Shown here piece by piece: positions 49,835-60,841 of a stretch of 64,000 bases of DNA; the first letter of the stretch is position 1, and every line of letters begins with the position of its first letter. Position numbers and translations under genes: made by a program. The notes beneath the pieces were generated by a model. The model made no database searches, was not told the origin of the DNA, and was given only the letters and a program-made list of their open reading frames with translations. Source of the stretch: Monosporascus cannonballus (Eukaryota > Ascomycota > Sordariomycetes > Xylariales); the NCBI GenBank assembly GCA_004154925.1, contig QJNS01000274.1, positions 1-64,000 on the forward strand, read 5' to 3'.

Positions 49835-50870
49835 CGTTGCAAGTTTTTATTCAGTAATACCGTCAGACTTTGAATAATATCGCCGATATTATGTTTATCA
49901 GTAAACAGCTCAAATAGCCCATTTACCAGATCTCTGATAACCCGGATATTGGAACAAAATTCGAAAAAAAAGAAAAAATTTCGTTTTTTTCGCGGAACAG
50001 TTTTTCGACGCCTGGATACTATAAACGAACGCATTATTCAGTTTAAAAAAGATAATACTGATTTTACGACATCCTTTTAAGCCGCCTATAAAAAGCTTAA
50101 AAAAAGGAAAATTTTCGAAACCGGAACACTTTTTTAAGCAAATTAAGTGATTTAGTTAAATTTTACTAAACAATCAAAAAAGGTTTTTGAACATTTTAAA
50201 TTAAAACTATTTAACGGAACCTCGATAAAGTTAAAACTATTTTTAAAATAATACCAAATATATTTCGGGTATTTTTTTATTCGATTTATTACGTTTATTA
50301 TATAAGTAAAATTCGTAATCGGACGACTAATCGGAAATAGAATTATTTAGTTCGAACTCGTTATAAAGAAATATATTATGTTATTAATCGAAAAACGAAA
50401 CCCGGAAATAATACGAATTTATAATATATACAATTAATTTAAATAAATATTAATAAAGGTTTTCGGATTAATACACAGAAATTAAAAGCTGAAATGTAAA
50501 TTTAATACTTATAAGCAAAAGAATTAATATTTAATTACCGTAATACGTGTAATTAATTAATATTTAAATTAAATTAAAAATATAAAAGAAATATTTTTAG
50601 ACCTAATTAGCTTAATTATTTATCGGATTATATCGTTATAGTAATTAAAATTAACGATCGATAATACGTTTACCGTATTAAAAAATACCAAAGGAAAAAA
50701 TAATAATAAATCCCCATATACGGCCAATACTAGTACTTTTCGATACGATAACACTTTTTACGGCATAGAACTAGGACCTATAGAATAAGGAGCCATTTAT
50801 AGGAAACATTGGAGCCAAACCAAATACTTTAATTATAATAAAATAGGGCATAAGACAATATAGTATAAGG
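49835..50870 (+). pseudogene. gag of element C
   Basis: This follows the 5' LTR and aligns with D gag. The zinc knuckle at 50825-50866 reads Y-F-N-Y-N-K-I-G-H, then K-T-I-stop-Y. All three cysteine positions are Tyr (TAC or TAT) while the His is kept, a clean illustration of G-to-A RIP on the coding strand. Confidence 0.7.
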
Positions 50871-53800
50871 CATCCAAAAATCTCATTAAAACAACTGGAA
50901 ATTTATACCTAAGAGATAAGTTAGAGAAAATCAGAAAAATAAAAGTAAACTCATTAACATAATTCGGCCTAAGTACGTACCAGGCCTCCCATAACAAAAA
51001 ACCTAATAAGGGCTATTATAACAAGAAATTCGACGAAAAATACAAAAAGCTAAAAAGCTGGCTTAATAAATATCGTAAGCTTAACAAAAAGCTTTATAAA
51101 GATAATTACGTAAATATTAAAATTAGATAAAAAAATATATCCCAGAACCCTTAATCGATACTGCAGAATGTATACCATATATTGTCGACGCCGAGAATAT
51201 CTCGATTACGAAAAATAAAAATAATATATTTACAGACTGATTATTTGTATATATTATAAAAAATTCCGTTTTTCAAATCGTACCGGAAATAACAAAAACG
51301 TTAAATAATAATATCGATATCTTCGATCGATAGCCCCAAAATATATTTAGTAATTAGCCAAAATAGAAAGCTGGTCCAAAAAAAATAATGCCTGCAAAAA
51401 GGTTTTTTTTATTATTATTAGTAATATAATTACGAAACGGAAAAGTGGTTAATTTAGCACATAATAAAAGATATTACCAAAAAGTTGATATAGATTTTTA
51501 TTTTTAGTTAGTATTTTTTATAAACCTTTACAAAAAAAGTATTAAACGAAATACGTTAATTTATAAAAAAACTTTAAAACGATAATTAGTACGACGTATA
51601 ATGGGATATAATAGAAAACATAAAAAGAAGTTTATCTAATAAAAAAGAATTATAACAAAACTAAAAATAATTAATATAGTTCGAGAAAATAGTACGTCGG
51701 TAACAATAACAGATATAATAACTTAATGTGTTAAATATTAAAATATAAACAAAGTTCGACAAATTGGGATAAGAATTAAACAAATATATTTATAAAAAAG
51801 CCATAAAATAACAAAACTTAGAAAAATCAAGGGGAATTCTCAAAAAAGATTTTAAACCTAAACAGAAAAGCCGTTAGTAAACTTATTATTTTAAATATAT
51901 AAATCGGAACGTATTAGTATACCGCAATAACAAATTACAGAGCTTTAGGCGGAAATTATATTATATCGGATGCAGTTAATAAATTTAAATTATTATAGAG
52001 ATATAAGTTAAAACCGTATATAACGACGAATGTCAAAGGTTAAGAATTCGATTATAATAATAAGAAAATTATACGCAAAATTAATTGTTTCAAGATTGTT
52101 ATTTAAAAACGATATTAGATAATTATTTTGATATCGTTTTACTTAGGAATTACATTATGATTTTAGGGTTATAATGGATATGCAAGTACAAAATCTTAAT
52201 TAATAAATAGATTAACCAAATAAGGTTTACGTTATATCTTATTAGTAGATAAAAAAAGAATTACAATTTTAATATTTAATCGGGAATAGCGACGAATATA
52301 AGTATAAGGATACTACAGAAATCTTATTACCCAAAGAACAAAATATTAAAAAAATTAGTATTAAAAAATATAAGATATTGTTATTATTATTGAAACGAAA
52401 TTAAAGTAATTAAATAACGATTTAAAATAATAACCCCAAAGGTCTAAAGGCTATATTAATATATTACTATAATAGTATAAATACAAATAGTTTTCAAAAA
52501 AAGCTTGGTACGAAATTATTAAATTATAACAAATAAAATTATAAAATAATTTTTAAAAAAGATCTTCGACGAAATTTTACCTTATTTATAACCTTAAAGG
52601 AAATAAGCAATGCATTTTTAAAAATACCTGGAAAATCGGTTATCAAAATAGATTCGACCTTCAAAATTACCAGCAGAATATTTTATATTTTTCGTACCAA
52701 AATGAAAATTTCAACTTATAGTTAATTATCGACAATTAAACAATATTATAATTAAAAATCGAATATTATTATCGCTACTTATAAAAATAAAAAACTGACT
52801 GTATGGAATTAAATAGTTTATAGCATTCGATATTAAAAACAAATATAACTTTATTAAGATTAAGGAAAAATATAAATAAAAAAAATTTCAAGATAAAATA
52901 CGAATTATTTAAATATTTGATTATATTAATTGGACTTAGGAACGTAGCAATAATTTACCAATGGATAATTAATTATATGTTACAAAAATATCTTAATGTT
53001 TTGGGTATATATTATCTCTACAATATTTTATTTTTTCAAAAGCAGAAAAAACATACGCAAAATATATTCATAAAATTCGTCAAGTTTCATAAAATGCAAA
53101 ATTACTTATTAACGCAGAAAACGATCAATTTTACGTATAGAAAATAAAATATCTGGAGCATATTATCACGTTAGGACATATTAAGATAAATCTCAAAAAA
53201 ATTGCTGCAATCATAAAATAACAGGTATTAACAATAATTAAAAAGGTATAAATATTCTTTAAATTCGTTAATTATTACAGGCAATTTAGTCGAAACTTTA
53301 GCAAAATAATTATACTTTTAACGAACTTTACGAAAAAAGATTTAAATAAACGTCTAAAACGAAAAAAAAACATTTTAAAATATTAAAGATACGGTAATTA
53401 ACAAGTTAGTAATAATTATATACGATTTAAACTGCCCCGTTAAATTAAAAACCGATATTTCGAATTACGTATTAAATATAGTAATCGGATAACAAAATAA
53501 TTAAGACAAATTACACCTTATTATATTTTTGGTACAAATTAAAAAAAGCCGAATTTAATTACGGCATTTTAAATAATGAATTTGTAACTATTATTATAGC
53601 ATTTTAAAAATATACGCAATTTTTTAAAAAGGACTTATACCAGGTTAAGGTTTATACGGATTAGCAAAATTTTACCCGATTTATTACGATTAAGAAATTT
53701 ACAGAACTATAATTTGGTTACGTAAAAAAATTGGGGAATTTTGATTTTATTATTATTTATAAAAAAAAGCTTAGAAAATAGCAAAATAAACGTTTTAAGT

Positions 53801-55270
53801 AAACGACCAAACGTCGAAAAGAAATTAATTAAAATTAATTGTACAATTTTGAATACTATTATAAAAGGATATTTATGCCCGCAATAAATTATGACAATTC
53901 GAGCAGTACCTTTTGATATGTCTTAAAGGATCCAGTAATATAACGACGGTTTTCTAAAAAACTAAAAAATGGATAAAATATAAATTTTAAAAAAATACCA
54001 AAAAGATTTAATTCAAAAAAATACAAATATTAATTATATAAATATTTAAAGATTTACAAAACCTTAAAACGATTTTAGCGCCTATATTGCTTTTTTAAAA
54101 CAAAATTAATAATATAAAAATTTACATATTAATACGATGTTTACGTTAAAATAAAGGTTTAATAATATAAGCTATACAGAAATTACAGTTATTACTAATT
54201 ATAAAGCAACCGTAATATTTAATTATAATTATCTTAATTATTAAGTTTCTTATATTACAAAATCTAATTACAAAAGTATATTATAATAATACTTTTATTA
54301 TCGTGGACGGATTTACGAAATGTTCTTATTTTCTACCATATTACGAAAATATAAACGCCGAATAAACAATATCTATTTTTTTAAATGTACTTTTATTATT
54401 TCCGGATGATTAATGAAAATTATTTTAAATAAAAGGTTAATATTTGTATTTAAATTTTAGCAAAACTTAATAATATAAATCGGCCTAAATTATACATTAT
54501 TTAATATTTTTAAACTATAAACAAATAAATAAACGGAACGAACGAACCAAATTGTAAAATCTTATTTACGAAATTATAATAATTATAAACAAAATAATTA
54601 GGTTAAGAGATTACTAATCGCATAATTAATTTATAATACCAGTTATTACGAAGACATTAAAATAATATTTGCAAACGTAAAATGTGATTTTATTTTAGAA
54701 ATTTACAGAAAAATACGTGACGACGGCCTAATTAATATCAAAATAATTTTTAAGTCGGAATAGTTACGATAATTACATAAAAAATAAAATTAAAATAAAA
54801 ATTAATACGAAATTAATTAAAAAAGTATTATAATGAAAAAAAGTTTAAAAAAATTAATTTTCGAAAAAAAAGAAATAATTTTCCTTATTACAAAAAACAT
54901 TTAAATAAAACGACTTAATCAACAATTTGATTTTAAATATATCGGTCCATATAAAATCGCCAAAAAAATCTCAGAAAATAATTATTAAGTAGAACTTTTA
55001 CCAAAAACCAAATTCCATTTAATTCTTTACGTGTTTATATTTGAATTAACAATAAATATAATTAAAATATACACGGTATAAAATAACGTGAAAATAAAGA
55101 ACGAATAAGTATATAAAGTAAAAAAGATTTCGATATATAAAAAAACGGATTTACTTAATATCTAATTAAATGGAAAAAGTACCCGAATTCCGAAAATATA
55201 TAATAATTTGCCAAAAATCTTATTAACGCCTAACGTTTATTAAAGAATTTTTATTAATAATGCCAAAGTT
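50871..55270 (+). pseudogene. pol of element C: RT, integrase, chromodomain
   Basis: RT is clearest at 52917-53147: G-L-R-N-V-A-I-I-Y-Q, then Y-L-Y-N-I-L-F-F in place of the Y-L-D-D-I-L box, so both catalytic Asp are lost, then a T-x-N-F-T tail. Integrase core similarity lies near 54270-54480 and the GPY/F-type module near 54920-54960 (Y-I-G-P-Y-K-I-A-K). The chromodomain-like end lies near 55110-55260, with Y-L-I-K-W-K-K-Y-P-N-S-E-N intact. Confidence 0.78.
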
Positions 55271-55289
55271 GACCGGATTAAAAGTCCCC

Positions 55290-55803
55290 TAATTAATAAA
55301 CGATTAATTGGTAAACTTAAGGCTAAACCAGTTAAAAAAAGGCGCGGCCTTTGCCGATATAACCTTAGCGGCCTTCAATTCGACTTATTTTTCTTAACGT
55401 TTCAACTTATCCAATTCCTCCAGGAATCAAAACTTACAAAATAATATACATATTATACGATCGGTCCATAATTTCTTTTATTTTCGAAACCGACGAACTT
55501 TGGCCTGCGCCTATTCCGTTTCTTTTTTAACTTTTTTTAATTTCGTTTTAATTTTAATAAAATTAAAAACGAGGTTTTTAAGTTAAAAGATTAAAACCCG
55601 TTAATGTTATAAAGGTTTTAATTCCGCATTACGTATTTTTCGTACCGGAAACAATCCGACAAAAAAATACGATAAAATAATAATCCGTAACGAATATAAT
55701 ACGAATATATAGACATATTTATAACGCGAAAAATATTAAGCTTAAATAAATTATTTTGTTTTTTCGTTTTTCTGTTAATCGATTTTTTAATACGACCCGA
55801 TAT
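55290..55803 (-). pseudogene. Antisense reading frame of element C
   Basis: The frame starts ATA-TCG-GGT-CGT-ATT (I-S-G-R-I-K-K) at 55803, matching M-A-G-R-V-K-K of element A except for the lost ATG. A Tyr/Cys-rich part follows (Y-S-Y-Y-I-R-Y, then D-C-F-R-Y-E-K-Y) at the spacing of the Cys-rich part of A. In another phase comes the coiled-coil-like part (F-L-E-E-L-D-K-L-K-R, then V-E-L-K-A-A-K). There is one frameshift plus TAA/TAG stops. Confidence 0.55.
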
Positions 55804-55872
55804 AATGGCAAAAAAATGTTTACAAAAAAAAAAAGAAATTTTCGAAACGGAAATTATAGAAAAGGAAAATCG

Positions 55873-56257
55873 TATTATAACTTAACAAACTGCGGCCTCG
55901 GAAAACGGTCGCAACAAAAAAATAATTAAACTATGTAAATCGAATTACGTAATGGCTCGACAGGATTTATTGTAGAGCTCATAAAGCCAGGCTCGATAAG
56001 ATCTATCGTAAAGCCCATAAAGCCAGGCTCGACAGGGTTAAAAGGATCAAATATAATACGCTTATTATTTCCATAGTTTAAATAATACCAGCTTACAACA
56101 TATATTAATATTAATCGTTTGCAATACGACTTCTGTACCTTTGGTATTAAGAGACGTAACTAAGTTTTCTTATTGCTACAGAGTCCCACGATACTTCTGT
56201 TAACATAAACCCGTATGACTAAGGTTTAATAGTTGGTTAAACCCCCTAGCCGTCACA
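55873..56257 (+). repeat. 3' LTR of element C
   Basis: At 385 bp it is 36 bp longer than the 5' LTR because the unit GCTCGAYARGATYTATYG-to-CCAG occurs twice in tandem (about 55952-56024). It ends CGTCACA, followed by the ATATT duplication. Confidence 0.88.
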
Positions 56258-56370
56258 ATATTGGACTTTTGATAATTACTTCTTAATCAGAAGCTATAGT
56301 TATAGCTACGGCTGCTGCGCCGCAAGCGCAGCCACAACCTTCAAAATGAAGTCCTCATTGCGATGAGACA
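56258..56370. repeat. X3, right part, at the edge of the AT-rich block
   Basis: This continues X3 after element C and includes the third copy of the GC-rich A-P-Q-A-Q-P-Q-P exon (56298-56355; the ATA start is at 56298). Similarity to X1 and X2 fades after GTCCTCATTGCGATGAG. Normal base composition begins shortly afterwards, so the compartment border coincides with the end of the repeat. Confidence 0.65.
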
Positions 56371-58121
56371 AATCACATGGAATTTGTATCGAAAAATACA
56401 TTATTAACCGTCTTCTTTTTAACAACTTAATAATAACTTAAGTAAGTCGTGATACACTGTAATTCTTAGGAAACAGCAGAATCATTAATAATGCTGCTTT
56501 GCATATAAATTGTGTAAGGATTGACATTCTAGGCAATTCCAGTACTTCGTGAGCCTGGTGGAGGAACTAACATTATATACTCCCGTCTATTGCATGCCCC
56601 CGTTTTAACAGCGTCAAATTTGTAATCCGACCCGTACGCACAATCCGTATGATGCGCTTACCTTTACTTTCCTATTTGCGCGAGCCAAAACCTAAATGCG
56701 GAAGTCGGCTCTAAGGGAAGCGGAATTTTCGACATAATAGCCCTCGTCCACTTCCTTCGTAAGCTCACTACGTTAAAACGAGAGCATTACCAGACGTAAC
56801 TAGTATCTCTATTAGTCGGATTTCCACGGTATAACTGCCAACCTAAACCGTACCACTAGCTTTAATAGTTTTAACTATACCAACTGCCCCACTACTTGTG
56901 CACTCGTACTAACAGTTAATATCTCTAGCCTGCTCAGAATCCAGCCAACCCATGCTGGGAACTATGACGCTCCGGATTTGTCAGCCACGCTTGGTCGCAC
57001 TACGCTAATCTAAATACGTATAATGTTTACAATGAAACCAAACCATAACCCCATTACATGCGTTGTTCAGCTGTCATAGAATAGGGGTATCTGTGTTAGT
57101 CATCAAGGGCCCAGTACCCCGGAAAACCTTTATTCCGGCGCGTCCACAATATATAGAGAGCTTCCTAGCCACCGCTCCCTAGAGCTCACACCTAGTCAGA
57201 CAATTATCACTTCTCATACTCTACGTTACCTTATCTACCGATCAGTTTAACTGTGACATCAGCGGTCCTTGGAGGACCGTTGGATACTCCTAATAGTGGT
57301 ATTGGCAAGTTGACATCTCGTATCATTTCCCCGAACGCGGCCGCCTACGACTGCCCATGCCCGCCAACATTTGTAAGCCAACATTTATAAGCAGAGCGGC
57401 CCGTAAAATTACCAGTGCTCTCATGGACTAAGATGACGAAAGTGAGTCAAGCAGTCGGACCCCATTAGATAGATTATACAGTACACAGGGTATTTTCTGT
57501 TAGTTTCCTCCTCCGGGTTACTGTACATCAATATACGCCTGCATACAAATTTGTATTTTGAATAGACATAGCCCAATACTTTCGTTATGCTTAGCACTAT
57601 CAGGCGATATTACAAGTCGATCCGGAAGCAAGTAGTTTATGTACATCCCATGCAGTTTTCATAGGACTTTACATTTTAACCCTTCACGGCAACACCTGGG
57701 ACGGTGGAGGCAACTAACAGAAAATACCTTTGAATACTGTACTGGTAGGGTGAGTGGAACCCCTGGCAGCTGTGAATAGTCATACGGCAATAGGAGCCTT
57801 CAGGCTAGTTACATCCGTTTTGGTGCCCCTCGGAATCGGAACGGGCGGATTGAGATTATGTGTAAACTGTCTGCTAGACTAAGGCAGGAGGTTGCGGCAA
57901 GAGTCCCTAGAACCCCTACGCTAACATTAACCCTGCCTGAAAGGTTTCCGGTAGGAACTTCCGGTCCCATCTCCCTACGGAAGTGACTATAATACCTATA
58001 AATATCGCCTAGGTTGTCCACACATCTGATTTAGATGTTGGTCACTCGCGCCGAACAATACGAAGTACCGCACCATCAACATAGAACGACTTGAACTCTC
58101 GACGCATTCGTCAAATTCATC
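56371..58121. other. Gene-free stretch of normal composition
   Basis: No frame on either strand is long, coherent or family-like. TATATAGAGAG at 57151-57161 is followed by a CT/CA-rich stretch (GCTTCCTAGCCACCGCTCCC) that resembles a fungal core promoter and 5' leader, yet no ATG-led frame follows, so it may be a relic. A near-direct repeat GCCAACATTTRTAA occurs twice near 57361-57391. The last 150 bp presumably hold the promoter of the DUF1993 gene. Confidence 0.5.
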
Positions 58122-58768
58122 ATGCCGTCCCTCTACGACATCAGTATTCCAATCCTGACCAAGGTCGTACGGGCGGAGCTGCACCTCATTAAGAAGGGTA
58201 CGGACTGGGCCACGGAGAAGGGTTCGCCTCTGAAGAACTTGTGAACTGGAGAATTCACGAAACCATGTTACCCCTATGGGCACAAGTCGCCATCACTACC
58301 GGGCACACCAGGCTTGCTATCAACTACCTAACCGGTAGCACGTTTCCAGTAATGGAGATCAAAGAGGCCATACCATTGGAGGGGCTGCATGAGATGATCA
58401 ACACACCCCTCAAGCAGTTGGCGGGTGTTACTAGCGCTGAGAAGGTCTCTGCTGAGGAATCCACGATGGTGGCTTCTAAGTTAGGGGACAGGCAGTGCCA
58501 CTTAACGGTGGTGGACACCCTCCAATTTTACACGATGCCGGACGTCTATTTCCACATCACCACATTATACGACATCTTGACGATGAAAGGTGTGCCCTTA
58601 GGCAAGATCGAATTTCTAGGACCCTTCCTCGAGAGTGCGTTGAGTAGCAGAAATTATGACCCAAGACAACCGAGAAAAGTGGCGAAGGAGAACGTTGCTA
58701 CGAAACTGGGGTGTGTTTATATCACGGCTTCCTGTTGGGATATGCATGGGACCGACCAATTCACGTAG
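58122..58768 (+). pseudogene. DUF1993-family protein gene with a one-base frameshift
   Basis: The ATG at 58122 opens M-P-S-L-Y-D-I-S-I-P, the typical start of DUF1993 proteins, and is read for 40 codons to a TGA at 58242. The rest of the family pattern continues in the next phase: E-E-L-V-N-W-R-I-H-E-T-M-L-P-L, then V-Y-F-H-I-T-T-L-Y-D-I-L and G-V-P-L-G-K, ending at 58768. A single missing base in AAGGGTTCG near 58219-58224 accounts for the break. DUF1993 proteins are small (about 170 aa) soluble proteins of unknown biochemical role, common in fungi and bacteria. The downstream part is otherwise intact, so this is either a recent pseudogene or a sequencing error. The 3' end faces the deoC relic. 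Confidence 0.8.
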
Positions 58769-58989
58769 TTGTTGCTTGGTAATACGTGGACCATGCTTGC
58801 CCTTGTATCTCGACCTGACCTAAGACCAACCTGGGGTGACTTTTACATAATTGGGTTTAATCTAAGCTATGACTAGCGGTCGTGTTGGCTTTACTATATA
58901 AGTAAATATATACAACAGAAATAGTCCGTGTCTGCACAATCACACAAGTTCCAGATTCCCATTCTCTCAATGGGTTCCACCCGCTGTGC

Positions 58990-59713
58990 CTACCATAACT
59001 TGAATTGGAATCTCAATAGGTCCGTGGCCGATTCCCAGCCTGGCAGCCTCTTCAAGAATGTCAGTGTGGATGTGGCTGCTATACGTATGATGCCGATGGA
59101 CATAGCAAAGAGAAACTCGTTAACAACCCTGATCCCTTCAGCAGCCTTGATCCGCACAGTTGGGCCGACGCTGTCCAGCATGAGTCCCATGTGCAGGACT
59201 GTGGCGTTTCTGTGGATGTAGTGTCCATTGGCCCTCTTCACGAAATCGTATCCGGTTGACGTCTTGACGGGAGTTACCGATGACTCGGTGCAGGTCTTGC
59301 AGAGGCGAACGTTGCGGGCATCGGCAAGGAAGCTGTTCTTGGACTTGATCCCAAGACTGCCGCGTGGGTCGACCGCCGCGCTAATGACATACTCCCAGTC
59401 GCCGCTGGGCAGTTTCCAACATTGACCGCCATGCCGACCTCTTGCGCGCCAACTTTGACGGCCCCCCTCAGTTTTCAGGACCTCGATGGGGGTTTGGTGC
59501 TACCGTGGACTTCCCCCACCGCGGCAGAGATGCGTACCTCGGTGCCATCCCGGACCTCTATAGCTGCGGTGATACTGTATGGATTGATGCAGACGACGGC
59601 AACTCCGAAATTCTTGGCTAACAACAACCTTTCAAGGATCTCGACATCCATCTTCGACTGATGTAGTTCGAGTGACCAATCACCTTGGCGTTCCGATGCA
59701 GAGACGTCATCAT
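58990..59713 (-). pseudogene. deoC: Deoxyribose-phosphate aldolase (DeoC) relic
   Basis: DeoC splits 2-deoxyribose-5-phosphate into acetaldehyde and glyceraldehyde-3-phosphate in nucleoside catabolism. On the minus strand the frame starts at ATG 59713 (K-V-I-G-H-S), shifts to E-I-L-E-R-L-L-L-A-K, then V-V-C-I-N-P-Y-S-I. It continues through G-E-V-H-G-S-T-K and V-G-A-Q-E-V-G-M-A-V-N-V-G. After another phase change comes V-K-T-S-T-G-Y-D-F-V-K, then I-K-A-A-E-G-I-R. The Schiff-base Lys (V-K-T-S-T-G) and the second Lys (I-K-A-A) remain, but the catalytic Asp of the E-I-D-M motif is Gly (E-V-G-M). At least four phase changes, two of them at C5 and G6 runs, break the gene. A short TATA-like stretch lies just upstream. 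Confidence 0.82.
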
Positions 59714-60071
59714 AGACCCTATATAAAATGTATGGCGGAGGAGAATGTTGGAGAGTTATCGATGGAATCTGCTGTTGACTAATAGTCCTTTGCGAGAAAA
59801 CCAGTGAGTTGTGGGACAGAGTGGATGTCTATTTGGAGGCAGGTCAGCTTGCAATGCTCACATATGGAGAATAGAGAAAGTCGACTTTCTGAACAGCTAC
59901 TAAGCGACATACCAGAGGCGAAAACGCTACCAAAAGAATACGCTGGAAAAGACTAAATCGAAATGAAAACTCAAAACTGATAGCAAACGCTAAGGCACAA
60001 GTTGGAGTTGGGTTGGTTAAGGGGATGTAGGCCCCTGCCGAGAGCCGGTTGGGGGGGCGGCGACCGGAGGA
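59714..60071. other. Spacer with no gene seen
   Basis: This is upstream of the deoC relic and downstream of the possible exon at 60072-60272. CTATATAAAATG at 59719-59730 (TATA-like in both directions) would fit a promoter of the relic. No coherent frame was found. Confidence 0.4.
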
Positions 60072-60272
60072 TTACGCAGTGTAACGTGGAGAGTCATATG
60101 GAGGTGGCGGAATGTCGGCATCATAGAGGGGAGGACGATCTTCCGGGTCCGGGTTGGGCAGCACGGCGGCGCCCATCTCACGCAGGAGGCAATGGAGCTC
60201 ATCCCGCGGGGAAGGGGGCGGAAACAGGGCGGCACCAACGGCCCACAAGACGAGAACACCGAAAAACAGTTC
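60072..60272 (-). CDS. Possible terminal exon of an unknown gene, 66 codons plus stop
   Basis: After a TTTAG acceptor (60273-60277 on the plus strand, reverse), the minus strand reads E-L-F-F-G-V-L-V-L-W-A-V-G-A-A-L-F. Next comes D-E-L-H-C-L-L-R-E-M-G and a Pro/Asp-rich tail ending P-P-P-P-Y-D-S-P-R-Y-T-A before TAA. A hydrophobic segment followed by a PPxY-containing acidic tail is typical of a membrane protein C-terminus. Upstream, GTAAGC at about 60357 and GCTAACT near the acceptor could make an intron, but no ATG-led first exon was found. The plus-strand frame at 60002-60349 is Arg/Gly-rich and looks like a shadow. Confidence 0.25.
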   Translation of the reverse strand, partial: ELFFGVLVLWAVGAALFPPPSPRDELHCLLREMGAAVLPNPDPEDRPPLYDADIPPPPYDSPRYTA

Positions 60273-60277
60273 CTAAA

Positions 60278-60841
60278 GTATATTGTTCGCCCATCACACA
60301 GTTAGCCCACAATCTTAGTGTGAATGAATTGGAGGATTGGAGGCGGTAAAGTGGGCTTACAGAATGTTCCGTTGAAGGGGGAGAGAAAGAAGAAAAATAC
60401 CCGGGGTTTTGAGAGGTGCGTCTAAATCATTCCCAGTGCCCATCACTCTTAGCACGTCAAAGGAAACCGCTAACTTAGTTGACTTACGTCCAGCTAAAGC
60501 AGCTGAAGACGCCATTTTACAGTCGGTAGGAAGGAGTTGAAGCAGTAGGGCTCAGCGCACTTGCCGTACGAGGAATGAGGTATACGGTGGTAATGACCAC
60601 CTGGGGTTTTGCTTCAGACACGCCGCCATGGCAACTTCTTGACCTACTCAGCTTTGATTTCAGGGGTAAGATGCCCGGAGTCTGCAGAAAATCCCGATAA
60701 CTCATTAACGTCCATTTCTTACCGCATCCTCGTTTCTGTGAAGGTCCAGTCGCAGTACGTCTCCCCTACCTCGTCGATCTAGAGTGTGGGATTTGAGAGG
60801 GTACAACCCGTTCAAAGGGATGGGTACCCGCCTGGTTTACC
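60278..60841. other. Spacer downstream of the transcription factor gene
   Basis: This contains the 3' flank of the transcription factor gene. A 62-codon minus-strand frame at 60517-60705 has no family features. Nothing else is supported. Confidence 0.4.

Larger units (their letters stand above)
49486..56257 (+). mobile_element. Element C: full-length Ty3/gypsy (chromovirus-type) element
   Basis: LTRs lie at 49486-49834 and 55873-56257. The target ATATT is duplicated at 49481-49485 and 56258-56262. It is collinear with element D but has a distinct LTR (TCTTATAACC at the start, ending CGTCACA). Domains on the plus strand are gag, RT, integrase and chromodomain, followed by an antisense frame. 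AGAAAAGGAAAATCG precedes the 3' LTR as the purine tract. It is inserted in X3 and heavily RIP-mutated. Confidence 0.9.

Noticed and set aside
57809..58283. Two minus-strand frames upstream of and across the DUF1993 start
   Set aside because: They overlap a recognised gene on the other strand and have no family features.
58928..59661. Plus-strand frames over the deoC relic
   Set aside because: The minus strand contains the DeoC motifs in order; the plus frames do not resemble any family.
60002..60349. 115-codon plus-strand frame
   Set aside because: It is Arg/Gly/His-rich without family features, and the opposite strand reads more like a protein C-terminus.
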